From positions 1 to 64,000 of the forward strand of contig JADJVE010000004.1 in the NCBI GenBank assembly GCA_016716715.1: DNA of 64,000 bases. Direction: 5' to 3'. Under the pieces are notes generated by a model that ran no database searches, was not told where the DNA came from, and worked only from the letters and a program-made list of their open reading frames with translations. Positions within the stretch are counted from its first letter, which is position 1. Each line of letters opens with the position of its first letter. This stretch comes from Acidobacteriota bacterium. Lineage in GTDB: Bacteria > Acidobacteriota > Thermoanaerobaculia > UBA5066. The position numbers and the translations under genes are program-made. Below, piece after piece: positions 51,548 through 60,548 of the stretch.

Positions 51548-52870
51548 ATGAGAGAAACGCCGGCTCCGCGGGGAGTCCTACGCTCCGTGCTTCTTCTACG
51601 GATTCTCTTCGTGCTGGGTATCGGCTCTGCCAGCGCCCTGAAGGCACAGTCGCAGGCCGCGCCGCCTGCGCCGACGCTCAAGCCGGTCCGGCCCGGGCAG
51701 GCCCCGCCGAACCCGTATTCGAAGAAGCTGATTGCACGCGGAAAGCTCCTCGTCGTTTCCAGCGGCTGCAACGACTGCCACACGCCCTGGGTCTTCAACC
51801 CGGAGCTGGGAGTGCCCGCCCCCGACTGGACCCGCATGCTCTCCGGACATCCCGAGGGCGGGCCGGACCCGCAAGGCGAGGTCGGCCCGGCCGACATCGG
51901 CATCATCGGCCCGACGTTCACGAGCTTCAAGCTGCCCTTCGGCATCACGTACTCGCCGAACCTGACGCCCGACATCGACACGGGAACGGGGTCCTGGACC
52001 GAGAAGATGTTCATCGACGTCTTCCGGAAAGGCCGGCACCTCGGAGGCGACGGCAGGCCCGTCTATCCGCCGATGCCCTGGGATTCGTACCGGAACCGGT
52101 CGGACGAGGACCTCAGGGCGATGTTCGCCTACCTCAGGTCCATCCCGCCGCTGCGCAACCTGCCGCCCACCGAGAAGGTTCCGCCTCCGGTTGAAGGCGC
52201 CATCATCGAGCTGAACGACAAGGTCATCGCCCTGCAGGCGAACCCGAAGGTGAAGCTCGAGGCCCCGAAGAACGGGCCGCCGCCGCCTCCCCCCCTCGCC
52301 CTCAAGCCGATCGTTCGCGGCAAGGCGCCGAAACGATCCTATTCAGCCGAGCTGGTCGCGAGGGGCAAGATCATCGTGATGGCGGGCGCATGCAACCACT
52401 GCCACACGCCATGGGTTTACGACCCGGTGCTGGGCGCTCCCGCGCCCGACTGGTCGCGGATGCTCTCAGGACACCCCGAGGGCGCGCCCGATCCGCAGGG
52501 CAAGCCCGGCCCGCAGGACATCGCGCTCATCGGGCCGACGTTCACGAGCTTCCAGCTGGCCTTCGGCACCGTGTACTCGAAAAACCTCACGCCGGACGTC
52601 GAGACCGGGAGCGGAGGCTGGACCGAGGAGAAGTTCCTGAAGATCTTCCGAACGGCTCGCCATCCGGACGGCCGCGTCCTCCTGCCGCCCATGCCGTGGG
52701 ACATGGTCCGGATCCTTCCCGACTCGGACCTCCGCGCGGTCTACGCATACCTGCAGTCGATTCCGCCGCTCCGGAACGAAGTCCCCGAATCCAAGGTCCC
52801 GCCGGAAGTGCAGAAGATGCTGGAGGGCGTGAACGCGAAAATGCTCCTGCACCCGCCCGGGCCGCACTAG
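51548..52870 (+). CDS. Tandem-duplicated c-type cytochrome
   Basis: 440 aa with signal peptide (LRILFVLGIGSASALKAQ). Two near-identical halves of about 190 residues, each with one heme-binding motif: CNDCH near residue 75 and CNHCH near 284. Shared sequences include GPTFTSF, SxNLTPD, PPMPWD and SIPPLRN. This is a monoheme cytochrome duplicated within one gene. Periplasmic electron carrier; the partner oxidase or reductase is not in the window. The stop overlaps the convergent VOC gene by four bases. Confidence 0.9.
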   Translation: MRETPAPRGVLRSVLLLRILFVLGIGSASALKAQSQAAPPAPTLKPVRPGQAPPNPYSKKLIARGKLLVVSSGCNDCHTPWVFNPELGVPAPDWTRMLSGHPEGGPDPQGEVGPADIGIIGPTFTSFKLPFGITYSPNLTPDIDTGTGSWTEKMFIDVFRKGRHLGGDGRPVYPPMPWDSYRNRSDEDLRAMFAYLRSIPPLRNLPPTEKVPPPVEGAIIELNDKVIALQANPKVKLEAPKNGPPPPPPLALKPIVRGKAPKRSYSAELVARGKIIVMAGACNHCHTPWVYDPVLGAPAPDWSRMLSGHPEGAPDPQGKPGPQDIALIGPTFTSFQLAFGTVYSKNLTPDVETGSGGWTEEKFLKIFRTARHPDGRVLLPPMPWDMVRILPDSDLRAVYAYLQSIPPLRNEVPESKVPPEVQKMLEGVNAKMLLHPPGPH

Positions 52871-53364
52871 CGCTTCTTCGTCACCTTCGCGATCGTGATC
52901 TTGAAGCCGTCCGGGTCGGTGAGGGAGAAGTCGCGCATGCCCCATGGCTGGTCCGTCGGCGGCTGGTCGAGCGTGCCGCCGCGGGCCACGATGCCCTTCG
53001 CCATCGCGTCGATGTCCCCCGTCGCCATGCAGTAGAGACGGAAGCCCTCGCCCTTCTTGCGGTCGCGGCCCTTCTTCCAGTCGTCCTGGCCGAGCATGAA
53101 GACGACACTGCCCGCCCGAAGCTGGGCGCCCGCCACCTTCCCGTCGTGCATCCACGTCTCCTCGACGACGAACCCGACGACGTCGCGGTACCAGACGAGG
53201 CTCTTCTCGAGGTCGTTCGCCGTGATGCCCGGCGCCACGCTGTCGAGCTTCCATCCCGGCTTCGCGGCCGGCGCGCGCCGTTTCGCGGGAGTCTTCTTCG
53301 CGGCCTTCGCTTTCTTCGGGGAGGACTTCGCGGCGGTCTTCTTCGCCTTCTTCTTCGTGGCCAT
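52867..53364 (-). CDS. VOC (glyoxalase/bleomycin-resistance fold) protein with Lys/Ala-rich N-terminal tail
   Basis: 165 aa. Residues 1-37 are almost all Lys, Ala, Pro and Ser in the histone-H1-like pattern (KKKAKKTAAKSSPKKAKAAKK). The VOC domain follows: VAPGITANDLEKSLVWYRDVVGFVV, GSVVFMLGQDDW and DFSLTDPDGFKITI. Metal-binding residues are incomplete by eye, so binding rather than catalysis is possible. Part of the arsR operon, 3 nt after the DoxX-like gene. Confidence 0.85.
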   Translation of the reverse strand: MATKKKAKKTAAKSSPKKAKAAKKTPAKRRAPAAKPGWKLDSVAPGITANDLEKSLVWYRDVVGFVVEETWMHDGKVAGAQLRAGSVVFMLGQDDWKKGRDRKKGEGFRLYCMATGDIDAMAKGIVARGGTLDQPPTDQPWGMRDFSLTDPDGFKITIAKVTKKR

Positions 53365-53367
53365 GGT

Positions 53368-53746
53368 TCAACTCCTTCGCAGCGGGATGAGGTTCTTCAG
53401 ACGGGGCTCTTGCAGATACACGCCCAGCCACGGAAAACGCCGAGGACGATCTGGACCCAGATCGGGTCGCCGACTCGCCAGTGCGTGCAGATCGCGCCGC
53501 CGACGTAGCCGGAGAGGAGGATGGCCCCGAGGATCGACGACGCCGGCACGAGGTAGAGCACGACGCACGCGGCCTCGAGGATGTCGAGCGGCGCCGCGAT
53601 CGAGATCGGGAGCCCGAGTGCGCGAATCCCTTCTCGAGGTCCGGCCCGCCCTTGAGCTTCAGGATCGCGCTGAACAGGAACAGGAGGCTCGCGAGGACCG
53701 AGACCGCGCGCCCCACCCAGTCTGGTCTGATGTCCGCCATCGCCAT
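53368..53746 (-). pseudogene. DoxX-like membrane protein, two apparent frameshifts
   Basis: Read in pieces: ADIRPDWVGRAVSVLASLLFLFSAILKLKGGPDLEKG (from ATG 53746, GGAGG 8 nt upstream), then after one missing base in a G-run at 53628-53630 LGLPISIAAPLDILEAACVVLYLVPASSILGAILLSGYVGGAI, and after another missing base near 53434-53439 PWLGVYLQEPRLKNLIPLRRS. The reconstructed protein is 126 aa with four helices, the DoxX_2/SURF4-like family. Restoring both bases gives a normal gene, so either it is recently inactivated or the sequence has errors. Co-transcribed with VOC and SRPBCC genes. Confidence 0.75.
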
Positions 53747-53771
53747 CCCGGCATCCTCCGCCGGCCGCATC

Positions 53772-54538
53772 CTACTCGCGGTAGATCGCGAACGCCGCAC
53801 CCTGCGGATCGGCCAGACGGCGAAGCGGCCCGTCCCCTCGATGGTCGGCGGTGGCACGTACGTTCTCGCGCCGAGCGATGCGGCCAGCGCCGCCGCCGCG
53901 TCGCAGTCGGCGACGGCGAAGTACGGCAGCCAGTGCGCGGCACGCGCACGCCGTCCGGAGGCGCCATCATTCCGCCGATCGGCCGCTCGCCCAACATCCT
54001 CCGTGTACGTCATGCCGCCGCCCGTGCCCGTCTTCGCCTTCCAGCCGAAGAGCGCCGTGTAGAACGCCTCGGCCTTCGCCGTTTCGTTCGTATTGAGCTG
54101 GCCCCAGCAGAAGCCGCCGGGCTCGTTGTGGATGCCGATGCCCCTGTTCTCCTTCGCCTCCCAGACGCAGAAGTTCGCGCCCGTCGGGTCGGCGAGGACC
54201 GCCATCTTCCCGAAGCTCCCGACCTCGAACGCCGGAGCGGTGATCTTTCCGCCCAGCTCGGCCGCGCGGCCGGCCGAAGCTTCGGCGTTCGCCGACGCGA
54301 TGTAGAGCATCCAGTGCGGCGGCACGCCGGGCATCTTCGCGGCGTCCAGCGTGTAGCAGGCGGCCGCGTCGCGCCCCTTCAGCTTGAAGATCGTGTAGGT
54401 CATGCCGGGACCCATGTCGTTGTCCGCGGGCGACCAGCCGAAGAGCTTTCCGTAGAACTCCTTTGCCGCCTTCTGGTCCGTCGTCGCCAGCTCGATCCAG
54501 CAGAACGCTCCGGGGGCGTGAGTCGAAACCTCGGCCAT
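53772..54538 (-). pseudogene. Two-domain VOC protein, three apparent frameshifts
   Basis: From ATG 54538. The first VOC domain is intact (GAFCWIELATTDQKAAKEFYGKLFGW ... LADPTGANFCVWEAKE). The second (GGFCWGQLNTNETAKAEAFYTALFGW) is disrupted by one extra base near 53998 and missing bases near 53939 and 53816, after which the repair reads ADPQGAAFAIYRE and stop at 53772. With these repaired the protein is 255 aa. Changes are all in or beside short runs, which suggests consensus error rather than decay. Belongs to the arsR operon. Confidence 0.75.
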
Positions 54539-54590
54539 GTGCGCACCTCCTGCGATTTCCTCTTGATACGGAGTCTCGACTGCCGGGGTT

Positions 54591-56014
54591 TCAGCCCTTC
54601 GCCAGGTACGCCACGAGCTGGTCCATCGTCCCGCCGAAGCCCTTCTCCATCGACCCGATGCCGCCTTCGAAGGCCTTGCGCTCGGCCTCCGCGGCGTGGA
54701 ACGGGTACCCCTCCAGCGTGAGCGTCGTCTTCCCGCCCGCCTCCTCGAACGTGAGGACGTTCAGGACCTCCAGCGGCCAGTCGGCCGCCATCGGGTGGCG
54801 CGTCACGCCGCCGTTCTCGTCGGAGAAGGACACGACGAAGGCGAGGCGCGAGGGCTCGACGACCTCCCGGTAGACGAACCGGCCCCACATCGACGCCTTG
54901 CCGTCCGGGGCGGTCTGGCCGTAATGGAAGATGCCGCCGGGCCTGAGGTCCATCGTCCCACCCGCCCACGCGAACCCCTTCGGCCCCACCAGCAGGACAG
55001 CCGCGGGGCTTCGGTCCACGCCTTCCAGAGATCGCGCGGCGCGTCGAACGTGCGTGTCAGGACGAGCTTCGGCCCGCCCGCGAGCGCCGCGAGGTGATTC
55101 TCGAGTCGGTCCATCGTCTGGCGGTTGCCCTGGAGCGCCCCGAAAACGTTCACGAAGCGGTCGCGACTCTCCCGCGTCGCGCAGACCATCCGCATCGAGA
55201 CGCGCGTCTTTCCGCTGCCCTCGTCCGTGAACGTGAGGGTCACGTCGAACCGGTCCTCGTCGCGGTCGGCCGAGCCGTGCTCGTAGACGAGGCGCTCGGG
55301 GCGGACGACCTCCACGTACCGGGTGAGGTTCGGGTAGTCGGTCCCGTCCGGGCCGTGCATGGTGAGGCGCCAGACGCCGCCGGGCCTCACGTCCATCTCG
55401 TGCGTCGTGACCGTGAAGCCGTTCGGCCCGTACCAGCGCGCCAGGTGTTTCGGGTCCGTCCACGCCTGCCAGACGAGGTCGCGCGGCGCGTCGAAGACGC
55501 GCGTCGTCGCGATCTCGCGGTCGGCGGTCGGGCTCGACGACGCGCCGGCCGCGTTCGATTCCACGAGAGCCGTCGCGAGGCGCTCGAGAGACTGAGACCA
55601 GCCCGGCTTCTGGCCACGGGCCATCATCGGATCGCTCGGGATGGTCTGTCGCACCGTGAGGCGTGTCTTCCCGCCCTCTTCCTCGAACGTCACGGTCGTC
55701 TCGACTCGGATTTCGTCGTGGTCGAGCGCCGACCAGACGAGGCGCGAAGGCGCCTCCACCTCGCGGACGAAGCCGTCCAACGGGTACTCGGTCCCGTCCG
55801 GCGCGCGCATGACGAGCGAGAACGGCCCGCCGGGGCGCAGCGCGACCTCGCCGCGCGGCGCCGTGAAGCCCATCGGCCCCCACCAGCGCGCGAGGTGCGC
55901 GTGCGAGGACCACGCCTCCCACACGAGCGCGCGCGGCGCGTCGAAGAGGCGAGAGATGACGACGACTTCGAGCGCCCCGGGCGCGCCTTCAGGGGCGGCG
56001 GGTTTTACGGCCAT
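54591..56014 (-). pseudogene. Three fused SRPBCC/AHSA1 domains, one apparent frameshift
   Basis: ATG 56014 with AGAAGGAG. Domain 1: ISRLFDAPRALVWEAW and WGPMGFTAP; domain 2: TTRVFDAPRDLVWQAW and WYGPNGFTV; domain 3: LTRTFDAPRDLWKAW then, after a missing base near 54983, GPKGFAWAGGTMDLRPGG to the C-terminus (DQLVAYLAKG). Adding one base gives 474 aa with three AHSA1 lipid/steroid-binding folds. Such fused SRPBCC proteins are usually coupled to ArsR regulators, which precede it here with a 26-nt overlap. Likely binds hydrophobic ligands. Confidence 0.8.
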
Positions 56015-56375
56015 GGCGGGTCTCCTTCTTGGCGGCTTTTTCGTCCCGCGCCTTCAGCTCGCGCAGGTAGTCGTCGAGGCGGTCGAGGCTCTCTTCCCAG
56101 AATCGGCGGTAGTGCTCCACCCAGTCCGCGACCTCGCGCAGGCGGCCCGCCTCGAGGCGGCACGGACGCCGCTGCGCCTCCCGGCCGCGCGCGATGAGTC
56201 CGGCGCGCTCGAGCACTTTCAGGTGCTTGGAGACGGCCGGCAGGCTCATGTCGAACGGCTTCGCGAGCTCCGTGACTCCGGCCTCCCCCGCGGCGAGGCG
56301 CGCGAGGATGGCGCGCCGGGTGGGATCCGCGAGCGCGGAGAACGTGGAGCTGAGGGCGTCAGGCGAGGGCGTCAT
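55989..56375 (-). CDS. ArsR-family transcriptional repressor
   Basis: 128 aa winged helix: LSSTFSALADPTRRAILARLA, then the recognition helix in FDMSLPAVSKHLKVLERAGLIARG. No typical metal-binding cysteines, which fits SRPBCC-linked ArsR regulators that sense other signals. Start ATG 56375 is preferred; an in-frame ATG at 56399 lies inside the operator palindrome. Its stop overlaps the SRPBCC start by 26 nt. A 9-bp inverted repeat directly upstream is the likely autoregulatory site. Confidence 0.9.
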   Translation of the reverse strand: MTPSPDALSSTFSALADPTRRAILARLAAGEAGVTELAKPFDMSLPAVSKHLKVLERAGLIARGREAQRRPCRLEAGRLREVADWVEHYRRFWEESLDRLDDYLRELKARDEKAAKKETRHGRKTRRP

Positions 56376-56389
56376 GATCCGTGTGGCGT

Positions 56390-56409
56390 ACTTAACCACA
56401 TGGTTAAGT
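56390..56409. promoter_or_regulatory. ArsR-type operator palindrome
   Basis: Nine-base arms ACTTAACCA (56390-56398) and TGGTTAAGT (56401-56409) separated by CA. It is A/T-rich in a GC-rich region, lies 15 nt before the arsR ATG and resembles known TTAACCA-type operators of ArsR/SmtB-like repressors. The alternative in-frame ATG overlaps it. Confidence 0.75.
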
Positions 56410-56443
56410 TATGGCGACGGAGTCTCGACGTCAAGGAAATTCT

Positions 56444-57706
56444 TCAACCCGGATTGCACGCCGCGGCGCGGGCGAGGAGCAGCTCGCGCTCCCTGCGGTT
56501 CGCGGCGAGGGCCGCGGCCCTCTCGAACTCCTCCCGCGCCTCGTCCGGGCGGCCGAGCCTCGCGAGGAGGTCGCCACGCACGCTCGGCAGGAGGTGGTAG
56601 TCCGCGAGCGCGGGCTCCCCCGCGAGCGCGTCGACGAGCGCGAGGCCCGCGGCCGGTCCGTCCGCCATCGCGACCGCGACCGCGCGGTTCAGCTCGACGA
56701 CGGGGGACGGCGCCGCCACCGCGAGGTCGCCGTACAGCGCCGCGATCCGCGCCCAGTCGGTCTCCCCCGCCGTGCGCGACTGCGCGTGACACGCGGCGAT
56801 CGCGGCCTGAAGCGCGTACGGCCCGCGGCCGCCGAGCGCCTCGGCACGCGCGAGAGCCGCGAGCCCGCGCCCGATGAGGAGGTGATCCCATCGGCCGCGG
56901 TCCTGGTCGAGGAACAGGACGGGCTCTCCCCGGGGCCCGATCCGCGCCTTCGTCCGCGAAGCCTGGATCTCCATGAGCGCGACGAGCCCGTGGACCTCGC
57001 GCTCCGAAGGCGCGAGGGTCGCCAGGATCCGGCCGAGACGGAGCGCCTCCTCGCAGAGCTGCGGGCGCATCCAGTCGTCGCCCGCGGTCGCCGCATACCC
57101 TTCGTTGAAGATCAGGTACAGGACCTCGAGGACCGAGGAGAGGCGCGCGTCGCGGTCCGGACCGCGCGGCACCTCGAACGGTACGCGGGCGTCCGCGAGC
57201 GTCCGCTTCGCGCGCACGAGGCGCTGGGCGATCGTGGCCTCCGGCACGAGGTAGGCCCTCGCGATCTCCGCGGTGGAGAGCCCACCGAGGAGGCGCAGCG
57301 TCAGCGCCACGCGCGCCTCGCGGGAGAGGACGGGATGGCAGGACGTGAAGACGAGCCTCAGGAGGTCGTCGCCGATGTCGTCGTCCAGCGCCGCGTCGAG
57401 GTCGGCCACTGCCCTCTCGCGCTCCGCCTCGAGGTCGCGGCCGATCTCCCCGTGCGCGCGCTCGACGCGCCGCCCGCGGCGAAGGTGGTCGATCGCCCGA
57501 TTCTTCGCGGCCGCCATGAGCCAGGCCGCCGGGTTGTCCGGCACGCCCGTCTCGGGCCAGCGCTGGAGCGCCGCGACGAGCGCATCCTGCGCGAAGTCCT
57601 CCGCGAGGCCGACGTCTCCCGTCATGCGCGCGAGTGCCGCGATGAGCCGCGAGGACTCGATGCGCCAGATCGCGTCGATCGCGCGATGGGCCTCGGGAGC
57701 GGACAC
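56444..57706 (-). CDS. ECF42-like RNA polymerase sigma factor with C-terminal TPR extension
   Basis: 420 aa. Sigma2 region: LARMTGDVGLAEDFAQDALVAALQRWP; sigma4 HTH: GLSTAEIARAYLVPEATIAQRLVRAKRTL. After about 190 the C-terminal half is helical TPR-like (LYGDLAVAAPSPVVELNRAVAVAMADGPAAGLALVDAL), as in the ECF42 group, which is controlled without an anti-sigma factor and usually linked to DGPF proteins. A DGPF gene is immediately upstream. Start GTG 57706; TCTAAT 8 nt upstream may be its -10 box. Confidence 0.9.
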   Translation of the reverse strand: MSAPEAHRAIDAIWRIESSRLIAALARMTGDVGLAEDFAQDALVAALQRWPETGVPDNPAAWLMAAAKNRAIDHLRRGRRVERAHGEIGRDLEAERERAVADLDAALDDDIGDDLLRLVFTSCHPVLSREARVALTLRLLGGLSTAEIARAYLVPEATIAQRLVRAKRTLADARVPFEVPRGPDRDARLSSVLEVLYLIFNEGYAATAGDDWMRPQLCEEALRLGRILATLAPSEREVHGLVALMEIQASRTKARIGPRGEPVLFLDQDRGRWDHLLIGRGLAALARAEALGGRGPYALQAAIAACHAQSRTAGETDWARIAALYGDLAVAAPSPVVELNRAVAVAMADGPAAGLALVDALAGEPALADYHLLPSVRGDLLARLGRPDEAREEFERAAALAANRRERELLLARAAACNPG

Positions 57707-57747
57707 GGGGGAGGATTAGAGCATCGTCCCCTCGTGTCCGCGGTGCA

Positions 57748-58179
57748 TCACGACTTCGACTGCTTTTCGAACTGCGCGCGCAGCTGCGCCTTCCGCTCCT
57801 GGCGTTCCGGGGGGACCTCGAGGCCGAAGTCCTCCCATTCCATGACCTGGCGGATCTCGATCTCCGAGTCGCCCGGCATCGGGTTCGGGCAGCGCTTCAC
57901 CCACTCGATGGCCTCTTCCTTCGACTTCACCTGCCAGAGCCAGAAGCCCGCGACGAGCTCCTTCGTCTCTGTGAACGGCCCGTCGACGACCGTCCGCTTC
58001 GTCCCGGAGAAGCGCACGCGGACGCCCTTGGAACTGGGCTGCAGGCCCTCGGCCGCCAGCAGGATCCCGTTCTTGACGAGCTCCTCGTTGAACTTGCCCA
58101 TGTCGGCGAACGCCTGCTCGCTCGGCATGACGCCCGCCTCGCTGTCCTTCGTCGCCTTGACCATCACCATGAATCGCAT
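57748..58179 (-). CDS. DGPF-domain (YCII-related) protein
   Basis: 143 aa. The name-giving motif DGPFTETKE is present, with MVKATKDSEAGVMPS at the start and WPxxG-like C-terminal IEWVKRCPNPMPG. Ferredoxin-like YCII fold of unknown enzymatic role; family members are the typical partners of ECF42 sigma factors. GGGAGG precedes the ATG. It is transcribed first, 41 nt ahead of the sigma gene. Confidence 0.92.
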   Translation of the reverse strand: MRFMVMVKATKDSEAGVMPSEQAFADMGKFNEELVKNGILLAAEGLQPSSKGVRVRFSGTKRTVVDGPFTETKELVAGFWLWQVKSKEEAIEWVKRCPNPMPGDSEIEIRQVMEWEDFGLEVPPERQERKAQLRAQFEKQSKS

Positions 58180-58330
58180 TTTCGTCGCCTCCCTTCGGCC
58201 GGGATGTCCCCGCCTCCATCCCTACGACGACGGAGGCCCCCCGAAATCGACACGCCGGGCGAGAAATCTTCTCAGCCGCGTTCGAGGCTCCAGCATGTTT
58301 CGTGGGGCTCGTGCTCTATCCTCGATCGGG

Positions 58331-60535
58331 ATGTTCGGTCGACGACTCGTCCTTTTGGCCGGCCTGCTCCTCCTCCTGCTCTGCTGCGGGTCGCCCGTCT
58401 GGGCCGCGCGGTATCGCGTCGTCGACTCGAACGGAAAACCCGTGCCGGCCGCCCGTGTCTCGATCCTCGGACGCGCGGATTCCGTCGCGGCTGGCCCGCA
58501 GGGAGAGCTGACGCTCGTTTCCGAGCCGACGCCGCCCTTCGAGCTCGGCGTCTTCGCGCCGAGCGGCGCATGGCTCGGCAGCGTTCGCGTCGAGCGCCTG
58601 CCGTCCGAAGGCTCGATCCAAGATCTGGCCCTTCCCGACGCGCGACGCATCGAGGTAGTCGTGTCGGCTCCGACCACGCCGTCGCTCCTCGCGCCGCCGG
58701 CCGACGCGGTCTCGCTCATCCCGCGGCGCGAATGGGAGCAGCGGAACCCGAACCGGCTGACCGAGATCATCGAGACGCTGCCCGGGGTCAGCAAGAGCGA
58801 CGAGAGCACGAGCTCGGTGCCGGTCATCCGCGGACTCGATCGCGGGCGAACACTCGTGATGCTCGACGACGGCCGGGTCACCGCCGAGCGCCGCGTCGGG
58901 CCGTCGGCCTCGTACCTGAACCCGTTCGCCCTCGAGAACGTCGAAGTCGTGCGCGGGCCCGGCACGGTGGCGTACGGCTCGGACGCGCTCGGCGGCATCG
59001 TCCACGCGAAAACGCCGATGCCCACTCCCGGCGACTTCGGCCTCCGCTACAGCTTCACCGCGGGAACCGGCGGCACCCCGGAGACGACCGGCGGCGTCGG
59101 CCTCAACGTTCCGGTCGGGACGACCGCATTCGGGCTCAGCTTCTACCAGCGGGCCCAGAGCGACTACGAGTCCCCGGCCGGGACGCAGGACAACTCGGCC
59201 ATGCGGGACCGGGGCTTGTCGGCCCGCTGGCTTGTCCCCGCGGGCGCGACGCGCCTCTGGGTCGGCTACCAGATCGACCAGGTGCGCGAGATGGGCAAGC
59301 CCCAGGCAGACCTGCCCACGACGCGCACCTTCTATCCGCTCGAGGATTCGTCGCGGTTCACGCTGGGGCTCGACACCCAGGACGTCCTCGGCTTCTCGTC
59401 GGTCGAGCTCCGCGCCTTCGGCGGCGACTACCGGATCGTGACGAACCGTCAGAGGCGTCCCGTCGGGACGACGCCGCTCCGCAACACGATGTCCGACGTC
59501 GACGCGAAGGACTTCTCCGTGCGGCTCCTCGGACGGCGGGCGGCCGGACCCGCGGGGCTCCGCGTAGGTGTCGACGTCAACGGGCGCTTCGGCCTCAGCG
59601 CCCTCAACATCACCGGGAACTTCGACGCCGCGGGGAATCCCACAACGACCACCATGGAGGTCGCCATCGAGGACGCCCGGCGGACGGACTGGGGCGCCTT
59701 CGTCGAGGGCGACGTGCCTCTCGTCGCCGACCGGCTGACGCTCACCGCCGGGCTGCGGGGCGACCTGGTCTCGACTCGGAACACGGGGGGCTACTACGGC
59801 GACCGTTCGACCTCGGACGGGGCCTTCTCCGGCTTCGCGACGCTTTCCTTCGACGTGGCCCGGGACTGGAAGATCGCCGCTCAGTACTCGCACGGCTTCC
59901 GTGACCCGTCGCTCTCGGACCGCTACTTCCGCGGCGTCTCGGGCCGCGGGTTCGTGATAGGCAACCCGGATCTCACCGCCGAGACCTCGAACCAGTGGGA
60001 CCTCGCCGTGCGCGGTCGTCTCGGACCGGTGGGAGTCGGTCTCTTCGGCTACGTCTACCAGATCGCAGATCTCGTGGAGCGATACCCGTCGGGGACGGAC
60101 AACCTCTTCCGGAATCGGGGCGAAGCCCGGATCGAGGGCGTCGAGCTCCAGGCCGACTGGCAGGTGTCGAGGCGGCTCGTCGTGCGTGTCACCGGTTCGC
60201 TCTCGCAGGGAAACATCCTCGACGATGGCTCCTGGGCGACCGACATCCTCCCGCCCACGGCCCAGCTCATCGTCGAGCACGAGCCGATCGACGGGCTCAC
60301 CTGGCGGGCCCGGTTCCTCGCGATGGCGCGCGACGACCGGCCCGGCCTTGCCGAGGTCCCGATCGCGGGCTACGGGCGGCTAGACCTGTCTGCCGGTTAC
60401 CGCCTCTCCGACTTCCTGACGATCAACGTCTCGGTCCGAAACGTCTTCGACAAGGCGTACGCCGACTCCGCGGACGAGAACAACGTCCTCGCGCCGGGCC
60501 GAGGGGCGATCCTGAGCCTCGCGGGACTGTTCTAG
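58331..60535 (+). CDS. TonB-dependent outer-membrane receptor
   Basis: 734 aa. Signal peptide (LLAGLLLLLLCCGSPVWAA), an N-terminal Ig-like/carboxypeptidase-regulatory-type strand set, then the plug: SLIPRREWEQRNPNRLTEIIETLPGV, PVIRGLDRGRTLVMLDDGRV, NVEVVRGPGTVAYGSDALGG. The rest forms the beta barrel, including the typical AQYSHGFRDPSLSDRYFRG, GNPDLTAETSNQWDLAVRG, ELQADW and NVSVRNVFDKAYAD, ending in Phe. Uses TonB energy to import a siderophore, vitamin or sugar; the substrate is not predictable. An in-frame ATG at 58295 would add 12 residues. Confidence 0.93.
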   Translation: MFGRRLVLLAGLLLLLLCCGSPVWAARYRVVDSNGKPVPAARVSILGRADSVAAGPQGELTLVSEPTPPFELGVFAPSGAWLGSVRVERLPSEGSIQDLALPDARRIEVVVSAPTTPSLLAPPADAVSLIPRREWEQRNPNRLTEIIETLPGVSKSDESTSSVPVIRGLDRGRTLVMLDDGRVTAERRVGPSASYLNPFALENVEVVRGPGTVAYGSDALGGIVHAKTPMPTPGDFGLRYSFTAGTGGTPETTGGVGLNVPVGTTAFGLSFYQRAQSDYESPAGTQDNSAMRDRGLSARWLVPAGATRLWVGYQIDQVREMGKPQADLPTTRTFYPLEDSSRFTLGLDTQDVLGFSSVELRAFGGDYRIVTNRQRRPVGTTPLRNTMSDVDAKDFSVRLLGRRAAGPAGLRVGVDVNGRFGLSALNITGNFDAAGNPTTTTMEVAIEDARRTDWGAFVEGDVPLVADRLTLTAGLRGDLVSTRNTGGYYGDRSTSDGAFSGFATLSFDVARDWKIAAQYSHGFRDPSLSDRYFRGVSGRGFVIGNPDLTAETSNQWDLAVRGRLGPVGVGLFGYVYQIADLVERYPSGTDNLFRNRGEARIEGVELQADWQVSRRLVVRVTGSLSQGNILDDGSWATDILPPTAQLIVEHEPIDGLTWRARFLAMARDDRPGLAEVPIAGYGRLDLSAGYRLSDFLTINVSVRNVFDKAYADSADENNVLAPGRGAILSLAGLF

Positions 60536-60548
60536 GGGGTTCGCCGAA

